Positions 7,826 to 15,827 of a DNA stretch of 28,982 nucleotides are shown here, in pieces. Each line of letters starts with the position of its first letter. Position 1 is the first letter of the stretch. The DNA comes from DASUZB01 sp036377075. Its GTDB lineage: Bacteria > Actinomycetota > CALGFH01. A program made the position numbers and the translations under genes. Under the pieces are notes generated by a model, which made no database searches, was not told the DNA's origin, and worked only from the letters and a program-made list of their open reading frames with translations. The stretch covers positions 1 to 28,982 of the forward strand of contig DASUZB010000119.1 in the NCBI GenBank assembly GCA_036377075.1. The letters run 5' to 3'.

Positions 7826-8413
7826 GTGAACGAGCTGCTCGGCCTCGCCGGCTTCGCGTTCGTCGGCTCGATCACGCCGGGACCGAACAACGCCCTGCTG
7901 TGGGCCTCCGGCATCCGCTTCGGGTTCCGCCGCACCGCCCGCCACGTCGCCGGGACCGCCCTGGGCATGGCCGCGCTGCTGCTCGCCATCGCCGCCGGGA
8001 TCGGCGTGGTGCTCCTGGCGCTGCCTGGCGCCGACCTCGCGCTGAAGCTGGCCGGCTCCGCCTACCTCCTCTACCTCGCGGTCAGGATCGCCGCCAGCCA
8101 CGGGGCCGAGCGCGCGGCCGTCTCGCGCCCACTCGGGGTGCTCGGCGGCGCCGCCTTCCAGTTCGCCAACCCCAAGGCGTGGCTGTTCGCCCTCGCCGCG
8201 GTCGGCACCTTCCTCCCACCCGGCCTCGCGCCCGTCCCCGCGGCGCTCGCGGTCGCCGCGACCAGCGCGGTGGTGATCCTCGCCACCGCCGCGGCCTGGG
8301 CCGCCGGCGGCGCCGCGCTCAACCGCGTCGCCGAGGACTCGCGCACCCAGCGGGCGGTGAGCCTCGCGCTCGCGATCCTGCTGGTCGCGTCGGTGGCGTT
8401 CATCTGGGTCTGA
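7826..8413 (+). CDS. LysE/RhtB-family amino-acid exporter
   Basis: The 195-residue membrane protein belongs to the LysE superfamily, which exports amino acids or related small metabolites using the proton gradient. The N-terminal hallmark FVGSITPGPNNALL is present at residues 12-25. About six hydrophobic segments follow, including a second family element FANPKAWLFALAAV near residue 115. The length is usual for the family. The GTG start at 7826 places the hallmark at the right distance from the N-terminus, although no clear ribosome site precedes it. The substrate cannot be predicted. It faces a convergent minus-strand gene 20 bases away. Confidence 0.88.
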   Translation: MNELLGLAGFAFVGSITPGPNNALLWASGIRFGFRRTARHVAGTALGMAALLLAIAAGIGVVLLALPGADLALKLAGSAYLLYLAVRIAASHGAERAAVSRPLGVLGGAAFQFANPKAWLFALAAVGTFLPPGLAPVPAALAVAATSAVVILATAAAWAAGGAALNRVAEDSRTQRAVSLALAILLVASVAFIWV

Positions 8414-8433
8414 CCCGGTCGCGCGCCGGGCGC

Positions 8434-9531
8434 TCACGACCGGCTGGTCGTCACCGTGGCGTCCAGGCCGAGGAACGCCGCGTACCGGTCGGCGGCGGCC
8501 CGCAGGGCGGCGGCCTGGCGCTCGTCGAACGGGGCGTAGAGGACAGCTTCGACCAGGACCGAGCCGCGCCTGACGGTGCGCTTCCAGTGGCCCGCCACCT
8601 GGCCGTCGAGGACCACCACCTGGTTGAAGGGGACCCCGTCCTGGGGCTGCGACCTGGCCGCGCCCGAGACGTCGAGCACGTACTTGCTCTCGCTGTAGCC
8701 GACCAGGTACTCGTCGTAGGCCTGCAGCAGGTGGACCGTCGGGGAGGCGGGCCGCGCCGCCGGGGGCGGTTCGGCGAACCAGTAGGACACCCCGTCGACG
8801 ACCTCCCGCTCGAGCCGGGACCCGGCCAGCTCGATGGCCTGCCTGACCTCGGCCAACGTCAGGCTCGACCACCAGCTCAGGTCCTTCGCGGTGGCCGGCC
8901 CGTGGCTGGTGAAGTAGCGGACGGCCAGCTCGCCCAGGGCCTCGTCCCGGCTCCGGCTCCCGGTGGGCGGCACCCGCTCGTCGAGCAGGGCGTAGGTGTG
9001 CTGCCTGCCGTCAGGGGCGCCGCTGCAGACGACGCCGCTCAGCTCGGCGTGCATCAGGACGTAGGCGAGCCGGAAGCCGCCGGTCGGGATCCCGGCAGCC
9101 TCCAGCCTGGCGCCGAGCGCCTTGCGGGTGAGCTGGTTGCCGCCCCGCAGGGCCTCGACCAGCAGCGCCGTCGCCGTGCGCAGCAGGCCTTGATCGAGCC
9201 CGAGCCGCCGGTACATGTAGCCGTTCAGCACGTGGACGCGCGGCGCGGTGAGCTCCTGCAGCCAGCGGATGTCCGCCGGCAGGACGAAGTGCCAGGTGGG
9301 CCGCAGGACGTGGGTCCGCAGGACGGCCCCGTCCGCGAACCCCTGCTCCACCGTGGCGTCGTCGGCGCCGCCGGTGCGCTGGGCGAGCGCCCACTTCGCC
9401 GGGCCGTAGTCCTGCGACTGCACCCCGAGCAGCCAGCCCACCACCTCCTCGGCGCGCCCCAGCGGGGCGCCCCAGAGGCGCAGGTTGCGCATCCGCCAGT
9501 GGGCGAGGTCCGCGCCGTTCATGGCCGGCAT
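8434..9531 (-). CDS. AlkZ-like winged-helix DNA-binding protein (HTH_42 family)
   Basis: The 365-residue protein matches the HTH_42 family, whose founding members AlkZ and YcaQ are DNA glycosylases that remove alkylated or crosslinked bases. The N-terminal motif LGVQSQDYGPAKWAL has Q-S-Q near residue 37, matching the catalytic Q-x-Q of AlkZ. RTHVLRPTWHFVLPADIRWL, near residue 75, is the other conserved block. The C-terminal part (VVLDGQVAGHWKRT, FLG) also fits. ATG 9531 is followed by a second ATG at 9522; neither has a clear ribosome site, so the start is uncertain by three residues. The gene lies 66 bases downstream of an AidB-like gene, which supports a role in alkylation damage repair. 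Many family members remain untested. Confidence 0.8.
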   Translation of the reverse strand: MPAMNGADLAHWRMRNLRLWGAPLGRAEEVVGWLLGVQSQDYGPAKWALAQRTGGADDATVEQGFADGAVLRTHVLRPTWHFVLPADIRWLQELTAPRVHVLNGYMYRRLGLDQGLLRTATALLVEALRGGNQLTRKALGARLEAAGIPTGGFRLAYVLMHAELSGVVCSGAPDGRQHTYALLDERVPPTGSRSRDEALGELAVRYFTSHGPATAKDLSWWSSLTLAEVRQAIELAGSRLEREVVDGVSYWFAEPPPAARPASPTVHLLQAYDEYLVGYSESKYVLDVSGAARSQPQDGVPFNQVVVLDGQVAGHWKRTVRRGSVLVEAVLYAPFDERQAAALRAAADRYAAFLGLDATVTTSRS

Positions 9532-9597
9532 GGTAGCCGCGCCGGCCCGGCCGCCACCCGGGGAGGCGCCGCCGGCCGACCCTCGCGTGCCGCCCGC

Positions 9598-11307
9598 CTA
9601 GCCACCCGCCACGGCGCGCTCGGCCAGCGCCGGCCGGGACGGGCCACGCCCGTTCGGCGTGGTGGGCGCCGGTGCCCGCAGCCAGCGGTCGGCGTACCGC
9701 TGGGCGACCTGGGCGGCGCGGTCGTCGTCCCTGGTCGCGAGGCGGTGCGCGGCGTGACGGGCCAACAGCGCCGCGGCGTAGGCGCGACCGAGGCCGACCG
9801 CGAAGTCGCGCATCCCCTCCTGCAGCGCGTCGCCGTCGGCGTCCGGCCAGGCCCGGACCCCCTCCACCAGCAGCGCGCGGGACCGGTCGACCAGGTCGGC
9901 GAGCGGGCCGACCGCCGGCGCCGCGCGCGCGGCGGCGGCCTGCTCGGCGAGGTCCTCGAGGAGCGCCGTGACGGCCCCCTCCCGGGATTCCGCGCGCAGC
10001 AGGTCGAGGCTGAGGACGTTGGTGGTGCCCTCCCAGATGGGCAGCACCTGGGCGTTGCGCAGCAGGCGCGGGATGCCGGTGTCCTCCACGTAGCCGGCGC
10101 CGCCGAACGCCTCCACCACCTCGCTGGCATGGGCGACGGCGTCCTTGGCGGTGAGCAGCTTGACGGTCGGGACCAGCGCCCGCAGCGCGCGCTGCTCCTG
10201 CCCGTCCGCCTCACCGTGCTCCGTGCGGCCCAGCAGCTCCATCCCGCGGGCCGCGAGCGCGAATGCCGCCTCGGCCTCGACCGCCAGGTCGGCGAGGGTC
10301 GCCCGGTGCAGCGGCAGCTCGACCAGCGGCCGGCCGAACGCGTGGCGCACCCGGGCGTACGCGACCGCCAGCTCGACCCCCCGCCGCATGCCCGCGGCGG
10401 CGCTGACCGCGTTGTGCATGCGGGTGACGTTGAGCATCCCGGCGATCTTCTTCAGCCCGGCGTCGACGCCGCCAACCGGGGTCGCGTAGGCGCCGGCGAG
10501 GGTGAGCTCCGCGGTCGGCAGCGCCCGGGTGCCGAGCTTGTCCTTCAGCCGGTTCACCAGGATGGTCGAGCCGAGCTGCGCCCGGCCGTCGCGTGGGTCG
10601 ACCCGCTCGACCAGGAACAGGCCGAGGCCACGGCTGCCCTCCGGCGCGCCCTCGGGGCGGGCGAGCGCGAGCGCGCAGTCGGCGGTCGTCGCCGAGGTGA
10701 ACCACTTGGTTCCGTGCAGGCGCCACTCCCCCGCCTGGTCGCGCCGCGCCACCGTCGCGGTGCGGCCGACGTCGGAGCCGCCCTCGCGCTCGGTCATCCA
10801 CTGGCCCGAGGTCCACGCCCGCTCCGGGTCGCGGCTGGTCAGCAGCGGCACCACCCGCTCGCGCAGCTCCGCCGGGGCGTGGTCGAGCAGCACGCGGACG
10901 GCCGCGTCGGTCATCGCCACGTGGCAGGTGTAGACGGCCGACGAGGGGGCGTACAGGTGCAGCAGCGCGTGCTGGATGACGCGGTCGTGGCGGCCGTGCC
11001 GCCCCTCGTACGGCAGCGCGCACAGGCCCGCCCGCGCCTGGACGGCGTGCAGCTCCGCCCAGGCGGGGCGCAGCTCGATCCGGTCGACCCGCCGGCCCCA
11101 CGGGTCGTAGTGCACCAGCCTGGGCGGGCTGGCCTCGGCCTCCTCGCCGAGCCGGGCCAGCTCGCCGGCGGCGGCCTCGCCCATCCGGTCGAGCTCCGGG
11201 GAGACCTCCGCCAGGACGTCATCCGGGAGCAACCGCTCGAGGTGCTCTCGCAGCACCACGTCCGAGCGGTGGGTGTTGCGCAGCCTGGGCGGCTCCTGGA
11301 AGAACAT
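9598..11307 (-). CDS. AidB-like acyl-CoA dehydrogenase family flavoprotein
   Basis: The 569-residue flavoprotein has the acyl-CoA dehydrogenase fold. The FAD-binding block QWMTEREGGSDVG lies near residue 168, KWFTSATTADCAL near 200 and the GMRRGVELAVAYARVRHAFGRPL arginine region near 307. FGGAGYVEDTGIPRLLRNAQVLPIWEGTTN, near 400-430, has the Glu that acts as base in this group. The N-terminal extension (FFQEPPRLRN, then HYDPWGRRVDRI) is typical of AidB rather than of short fatty-acid enzymes. AidB binds DNA in E. coli and belongs to the adaptive response to alkylation. A catabolic acyl-CoA role remains possible. ATG 11307 is preceded by GGAGAA. It is transcribed just ahead of the AlkZ-like gene. 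Confidence 0.85.
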   Translation of the reverse strand: MFFQEPPRLRNTHRSDVVLREHLERLLPDDVLAEVSPELDRMGEAAAGELARLGEEAEASPPRLVHYDPWGRRVDRIELRPAWAELHAVQARAGLCALPYEGRHGRHDRVIQHALLHLYAPSSAVYTCHVAMTDAAVRVLLDHAPAELRERVVPLLTSRDPERAWTSGQWMTEREGGSDVGRTATVARRDQAGEWRLHGTKWFTSATTADCALALARPEGAPEGSRGLGLFLVERVDPRDGRAQLGSTILVNRLKDKLGTRALPTAELTLAGAYATPVGGVDAGLKKIAGMLNVTRMHNAVSAAAGMRRGVELAVAYARVRHAFGRPLVELPLHRATLADLAVEAEAAFALAARGMELLGRTEHGEADGQEQRALRALVPTVKLLTAKDAVAHASEVVEAFGGAGYVEDTGIPRLLRNAQVLPIWEGTTNVLSLDLLRAESREGAVTALLEDLAEQAAAARAAPAVGPLADLVDRSRALLVEGVRAWPDADGDALQEGMRDFAVGLGRAYAAALLARHAAHRLATRDDDRAAQVAQRYADRWLRAPAPTTPNGRGPSRPALAERAVAGG

Positions 11308-11344
11308 GCCGCGATTCTCCCCGGCTCGGGAGCGGACGTACAGC

Positions 11345-12742
11345 TCAGTCCAGGCGGGCGACGGCGCGCAGCTTGTTCACCGCGTCCAGGGCGGCGACCT
11401 TGTACGCCTCGGCCAGCGTCGGGTAGTTGAAGACGGCGTCGACCAGGTAGTCGACCGTGCCGCCGTTGCCCATCACCGCCTGGCCGATGTGCACGATCTC
11501 GGTCGCGTTGGTGCCGAACACGTGCACCCCGAGCAGCCGCCGGTCGTCGATGGAGACCAGCAGCTTCAGCACCCCGTAGGAGTCGCCGAGGATCTGGCCG
11601 CGGGCCAGCTCCCGGTAGCGGGAGATGCCGACCTCGTAGGGGACCGACGCCTCGGTCAGCTGCGCCTCGTTGCTGCCGACGTAGCTGATCTCGGGGATCG
11701 TGTAGATGCCGATCGGCAGCAGGTCACCGAGCGAGTGCGCGGGCTCGCCGAAGGCGGCGTAGGCGGCCAGCCTGCCCTGCTCCATGGAGGTCGCGGCCAG
11801 CGCCGGGAAGCCGATCACGTCGCCGACGGCGAAGATGTGCTCGACCTTGGTGCGGAAGTCCGGCCCGACCTGGACGCGGCCGCGCTTGTCGGCCTCCAGG
11901 CCGGCGTTGGCCAGCACCAGCTCGTCGGTCATGCCCTGGCGGCCGGCCGAGTACAGCACGGTGTCGGCCGGGATCCGCTTGCCGCTCTCCAGCACGGTGA
12001 TCGTCCCGCCGGGGCGGGACTCCACCGCGGCGACGCTCTCGCCGAAGCGGAACGTCACCGCCAGGTCGCGCAGGTGGTAGCGGAGCGACTCGACGACCTC
12101 CTCGTCGCAGAACTCGAGCATCCCCGGGCGCCGCTCGACCACGGTCACCTTGGTGCCGAGGGCGGCGAACATCGAGGCGTACTCCAGCCCGACCACCCCC
12201 GCGCCGACCACCACCATCGACGAGGGGATCTGCTCCAGCGACAGGATGCCGTCCGAGTCCACGATCGTGCGCCCGTCGAACTCGACGCTGTCGGGCCGGG
12301 CCGGGCGGGTGCCGACGGCGATCACGACGTTGGCGGCGGTCACCTCCCGCTCGACCGGGCCGCCCAGGACGCCGATGGTGTGCGGGTCGACGAAGCGGGC
12401 GGTGCCGGCCAGCATGGTGACGTGGTTGCGGGCCAGCTGGTGCAGGATCACGTCGACCTCGCGCCCGACCACGTGCCTGGTCCGCGCGCTGAGGTCCTGG
12501 ACGGTGATGTCCTGCTTGACGCGGTAGCTCTGCCCGTACAGCTCCCGCTGGCTCATACCGGTCAGGTAGAGGATCGCCTCGCGGAGGGTCTTGGACGGGA
12601 TCGTCCCGGTGTTGATGCAGACCCCGCCGACCATGTCGGTCCGCTCCACGACGGCCGCGCGGCGGCCGAGCTTGGCGGCGGCGATCGCGGCCTTCTGGCC
12701 GCCCGGTCCGGAACCGATGACGAGCAGGTCGTAGTCGTACAT
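11345..12742 (-). CDS. sthA: Soluble Si-specific NAD(P)+ transhydrogenase
   Basis: The 465-residue protein is a pyridine nucleotide-disulfide oxidoreductase-type flavoprotein that moves hydride between NADPH and NAD+ in the cytoplasm. The FAD-binding motif LLVIGSGPGGQKAAIAAAKLG is at the N-terminus. The redox-active position reads GGVCINTGTIPSKTLR near residue 42: it has one Cys and a Thr where disulfide reductases have the second Cys, the signature of the transhydrogenase branch. A second nucleotide-binding motif, VVVGAGVVGLEYASMFAALG, is near residue 180, and the C-terminal dimer domain ends with YPTLAEAYKVAALDAVNKL. ATG 12742 fits family N-termini; GTG two codons upstream is possible. The gene stands 78 bases downstream of a small membrane-protein gene. 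Confidence 0.93.
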   Translation of the reverse strand: MYDYDLLVIGSGPGGQKAAIAAAKLGRRAAVVERTDMVGGVCINTGTIPSKTLREAILYLTGMSQRELYGQSYRVKQDITVQDLSARTRHVVGREVDVILHQLARNHVTMLAGTARFVDPHTIGVLGGPVEREVTAANVVIAVGTRPARPDSVEFDGRTIVDSDGILSLEQIPSSMVVVGAGVVGLEYASMFAALGTKVTVVERRPGMLEFCDEEVVESLRYHLRDLAVTFRFGESVAAVESRPGGTITVLESGKRIPADTVLYSAGRQGMTDELVLANAGLEADKRGRVQVGPDFRTKVEHIFAVGDVIGFPALAATSMEQGRLAAYAAFGEPAHSLGDLLPIGIYTIPEISYVGSNEAQLTEASVPYEVGISRYRELARGQILGDSYGVLKLLVSIDDRRLLGVHVFGTNATEIVHIGQAVMGNGGTVDYLVDAVFNYPTLAEAYKVAALDAVNKLRAVARLD

Positions 12743-12820
12743 GCGCACACCCGGGCTGAGCTGGCTTGCCGCTGACCATTCTGCCCTCCGAGGCGGCGGC
12801 CAACCAGGAGCACCCGGCTT

Positions 12821-13240
12821 CTACGGGTCGGCGTCCCTGCGGCACTGCCGGCTGGCGGTGGTGTACGCCCCGAGCAGGTCGGCAGCCCTGCCGCGCCGGC
12901 CGCGGACCAGCAGGTCGATGATCTCGTCACCCCTGGCCGCGGTCTCCAGGCAGGCCGGGGAGGCGACCGACCGGACCGTTGCCGAGGTGACCGGGGCGGG
13001 AGCGGGCCGGGTCGCGGGCGGGCGCGCCAACGTGGTGCCCGCTGGTGTACCACCCGACCGCTCCGACCCCAGTGCGAACCCCAGCACCACGCCCACCACC
13101 AGGGTCGCCGCCGAGCTGACGAGCAGCCAGCCCCACCGCGTCCGCCGGGAGCCCTCGGCGGCGCCGAGCGGCCGGCCACCGGCCAGCGGCGAGGCCAGGG
13201 CCACCGGCGGGTCGGGCGGGTCCGGCTCGAACAGGCTCAC
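12821..13240 (-). CDS. Small single-pass membrane protein of unknown function
   Basis: The 139-residue protein starts at GTG 13240, overlapping the stop of the redoxin gene by 4 bases (GTGA), so translation is probably coupled. It has a Pro-rich cytoplasmic N-terminus of about 35 residues and one hydrophobic segment (GWLLVSSAATLVVGVVLGFAL). A low-complexity Thr/Pro/Ala linker follows. The C-terminal domain of about 50 residues is presumably outside the membrane and has two Cys (SPACLETA and TTASRQC). The layout suggests a partner or substrate of the adjacent thiol-disulfide lipoprotein. No named family is recognised. Confidence 0.7.
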   Translation of the reverse strand: MSLFEPDPPDPPVALASPLAGGRPLGAAEGSRRTRWGWLLVSSAATLVVGVVLGFALGSERSGGTPAGTTLARPPATRPAPAPVTSATVRSVASPACLETAARGDEIIDLLVRGRRGRAADLLGAYTTASRQCRRDADP

Positions 13241-13827
13241 TCGGCCACCAGGTAGGCCAGGGCGGCGCGGAGCGTCCCGCCGGTGGTACCGCCGTCGAAC
13301 CGCTCGGCGATCCGGCCCTGCTGGTCGACCAGCACCGTGACCGGCTGGTAGGGCACCCCCCAGCGCGCCCAGGTCCGCCCGGAGGCGTCGTTGGCCAGCG
13401 GGTACGGAACCTCGAAGCGGCGCTGGTAGGCGCGGCCGGCGGCCACGGTGTCGTGGTAGGAGACGCCGACGAAGCCCACCCGGCGGGCGAACTCGTCGGC
13501 GACCCGCGACAGGTCGGGCTGCTCGGTCGCGCAGGTCGGGCACCACGACTCGAAGAAGTTCACCACCGCGGGCCGTCCGCGGAAGTCCTCCAGGGTGACC
13601 GTGCGGCCGTCGAAGGCGGTCAGCCGCAGCGCGGGGGCCGCCCGACGCTCGGCCACCGCGACGATCCCGGGCGGCGGGAACCGTGCCTGGTCCTCCCGGG
13701 CGGCCACGGCCCGGCCGGCGACCGTGGTGGCCGGGGCGGCGGGCTCATGCCGGGCACCGTCCCGCGGCGCGGCGCAAGCGCCCACCACCGCGGTGAGCAA
13801 GGCCAGTCCCACGAGCCGAACGCGCAC
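13237..13827 (-). CDS. TlpA/ResA-like thiol-disulfide redoxin lipoprotein
   Basis: The 196-residue protein has a short lipoprotein signal (VRLVGLALLTAVVGAC, Cys17-18 region as lipid anchor). A linker of about 45 residues leads into a thioredoxin-like domain. The redox motif is FFESWCPTCATEQPDL near residue 92, a W-C-x-x-C site. The cis-Pro region (WGVPYQPVTVLVDQQGRI) is near 160. Such proteins reduce or exchange disulfides on extracytoplasmic partners, for example in cytochrome c maturation or stress response. The GTG at 13827 places the signal peptide at the N-terminus; the longer open frame upstream has no signal and is noncoding. It overlaps the small membrane-protein gene by 4 bases. Confidence 0.87.
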   Translation of the reverse strand: MRVRLVGLALLTAVVGACAAPRDGARHEPAAPATTVAGRAVAAREDQARFPPPGIVAVAERRAAPALRLTAFDGRTVTLEDFRGRPAVVNFFESWCPTCATEQPDLSRVADEFARRVGFVGVSYHDTVAAGRAYQRRFEVPYPLANDASGRTWARWGVPYQPVTVLVDQQGRIAERFDGGTTGGTLRAALAYLVAE

Positions 13828-14008
13828 GGTGGCCGATCCTACCCGCACCGACGGCCACGCCCCAAAGGCCCAGCAACGCGCCCGCCGAACCCTGGACCAC
13901 GGCCGCGGCGATTGGGGCCGCGCTCGGGTGGTAACGCGCCCATGAGGCAGGGGACCGTCCCAAGTAAGGTCGACGACCAGACCAAGCGCCGGCCCCTGGA
14001 GGCTCCTG

Positions 14009-15181
14009 ATGGCGAAGCTGGACCGCGCGACGAGGTACGGTTCGAAACGGGCCGGCCGGCCGCTGCGGCGCGCGGCGCAGCTGGGCGTGCTGGCCGCGGC
14101 CGTGCTGGTCGGACGCAAGACCGCCGGCAGGGCGACGGCGAGGCACGACGGCAACGGCACGGCGACCCGGCCACGAGGACCGGGCGCCGCCGCCGGCGCC
14201 GAGCCACCACCCGAACACGTCACCGGTCCGGCCGCCCCGGCGGACCCTGGCCGCGGGCGCCAGGCCGAGCAGCCCCAGCAGATCCCGCCACGCGGCTGGA
14301 AGGACATCACCCTCCGGCTCAAGACCGAAGCGAAGCAGGACCAGGTGCCGCTGCTCGCCGCGGGGGTCGCCTTCTACGCCCTGCTGTCGCTGTTCCCCGC
14401 GATCATCGCGGCGGTCTCGATCTACGGCCTGGTCGCCAACCCCGAGACCGTGCGCCGCCAGATCGACCGGCTCACCCAGCTCCTGTCGCCCGAGACCGCC
14501 TCCATCCTCAGCCAGCAGATCCACCAGATCACCGCCAGCGCCGGCGGCGCCCTCGGGCTGGCCACGGTCCTGGGCATCGCGACCGCCCTGTGGAGCGCGT
14601 CCAGCGGCATGAAGGCGCTGATCGCCGGCGTCAACCTGGCCTACGACGAGACCGAGGGCCGCAAGTTCCTCAAGCTGCGCGGCCTGTCGCTGCTGTTCAC
14701 CCTCGGCGCCATGCTGCTGCTGGCGGTCGCGCTGGTGCTGATCGTCGCCTTCCCGGCCGTGGCCAACGACTGGCCCACCGCGCTGCGCTGGACCGCCTCG
14801 GTCCTGCGCTGGCTGTTGCTCGCCGCGCTGCTGGTCGTCGGCCTGGCGGTCCTGTACCGGTACGCCCCCGACCGCGACAACCCGAGGTGGTCATGGATCA
14901 CCTGGGGATCGGCCGTGGCCACCGTGCTGTGGGTGCTCGCCTCGATCGGGTTCTCCGCCTACGTGCGCTGGTTCGGCAACTACAACAAGACCTACGGGGC
15001 GCTGGCCGGCATCGTCATCCTGCTGTTCTGGCTGTTCCTGACCGCCTTCGTGGTGCTGCTCGGCGCCGAGCTGAACACCGAGATGGAACTGCAGACCGCC
15101 AAGGACACCACCACCGGGCCCGAGCAGCCCATGGGCGAGCGCCACGCCCACGCCGCCGACCACGTCGCCACGGCGCCCTGA
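14009..15181 (+). CDS. YihY/BrkB-family integral membrane protein
   Basis: The 390-residue protein starts at ATG 14009 with GGAGG about 7 bases upstream. The first 95 residues are basic and low-complexity (Arg, Gly, Ala, Pro), an N-terminal extension. The family domain follows from LKTEAKQDQVPLLAAGVAFYALLSLFPAIIA with about six transmembrane helices. Landmarks are ALWSASSGMKALIAGVNLAYDE near residue 195, YRYAPDR near 285 and GALAGIVILLFWLFLTAFVVLLGAELNTE near 330. YihY/BrkB proteins were once called ribonuclease BN in error, and their function is still unsettled. The C-terminal tail is hydrophilic and His-rich. It is divergent from the redoxin gene, with 181 bases between them. Confidence 0.9.
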   Translation: MAKLDRATRYGSKRAGRPLRRAAQLGVLAAAVLVGRKTAGRATARHDGNGTATRPRGPGAAAGAEPPPEHVTGPAAPADPGRGRQAEQPQQIPPRGWKDITLRLKTEAKQDQVPLLAAGVAFYALLSLFPAIIAAVSIYGLVANPETVRRQIDRLTQLLSPETASILSQQIHQITASAGGALGLATVLGIATALWSASSGMKALIAGVNLAYDETEGRKFLKLRGLSLLFTLGAMLLLAVALVLIVAFPAVANDWPTALRWTASVLRWLLLAALLVVGLAVLYRYAPDRDNPRWSWITWGSAVATVLWVLASIGFSAYVRWFGNYNKTYGALAGIVILLFWLFLTAFVVLLGAELNTEMELQTAKDTTTGPEQPMGERHAHAADHVATAP

Positions 15182-15220
15182 GCCGGAGGAACGCTCCCAG
15201 CCGGCGAGCAGCGGTGAACG

Positions 15221-15252
15221 AGCCCTGACAGGAAGGTCGCCGGATCAGGGCT
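15221..15252. terminator. Possible bidirectional terminator between convergent genes
   Basis: AGCCCTGA at 15221-15228 is the exact complement of TCAGGGCT at 15245-15252, with a 16-base loop. It lies 40 bases past the YihY stop and overlaps the stop codon of the convergent minus-strand gene. The position between two gene ends suggests termination. The 8-bp stem is short and has no T tail. Confidence 0.4.
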
Positions 15253-15703
15253 TCACGCGGTTCTTCGCCGCCAGGAGCATCTGCGTCACCGTGTACCGGT
15301 CCAGGTCCAACTTCGTCGCGATCTCGTCCGGCCCCATCCCCCTCGCGTTGTAGATCACCGCAAGCTCCTGGTGGGACCTGCTCCACGAACGGTCTGGCTT
15401 CCTCGGAGCAGGTGCACGGCGAACGGACTTGGCGACCCCCGGGTAGGCGTGAGCGCGCTTGGGCCGAGCTCCTCCGGTCGCCACCGAGGAGGATTTCCGT
15501 TGATCCTGGTACTTGCCGCTGGCCAGGTCCTCCTCGATGCGCTCGTTCAGGACCAGGTAGTGGTCGGCGGCCTTGCTCACGGCGACGGCCGCGATCGTCG
15601 GGGGCCTCGCATTCAGCTCGCGGCACCGGCGCTTGGTGCAATAGTCGTACTTCTCAGCGCGCTCGGGATGCAGCTCGTCCCCGCAGGTGACACATCGCGC
15701 CAC
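15245..15703 (-). CDS. Small zinc-finger and helix-turn-helix protein
   Basis: The 152-residue protein begins with a putative zinc site: C-V-T-C at residues 4-7, then YDYCTKRRC about 20 residues later (four Cys). This resembles zinc-ribbon modules. The middle is basic and Ser/Arg/Pro-rich. The C-terminal 45 residues (SHQELAVIYNARGMGPDEIATKLDLD, then RYTVTQMLLAAKNR) look like a helix-turn-helix with a recognition helix. The GTG at 15703 follows AGGAG by 4 bases; another GTG at 15736 has its ribosome site too close. A DNA-binding role is likely, but the target is unknown. Confidence 0.7.
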   Translation of the reverse strand: MARCVTCGDELHPERAEKYDYCTKRRCRELNARPPTIAAVAVSKAADHYLVLNERIEEDLASGKYQDQRKSSSVATGGARPKRAHAYPGVAKSVRRAPAPRKPDRSWSRSHQELAVIYNARGMGPDEIATKLDLDRYTVTQMLLAAKNRVKP

Positions 15704-15827
15704 GATTCTCCTGTCTCCAGGTACTACAAATTGCACTCCTTCAACGTCGGAGGAGGGGCGCGGTGTTCCCGCCGACGCCGCGAGCGGTCGACCACGGCCA
15801 CCAGAGGTGGCTCGCCCGAACGGGGTC

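Noticed and set aside
7900..11430. A very long plus-strand frame (1176 residues)
   Set aside because: It runs across LysE, the AlkZ-like gene and the AidB-like gene on either strand. This is typical of high-GC shadow frames, and no family is seen.
15797..15811. A GCCACC/GGTGGC hairpin just after the beta-helix fusion gene
   Set aside because: The stem has only 6 bp and no T tail, so it is not strong enough to call a terminator in such GC-rich DNA.
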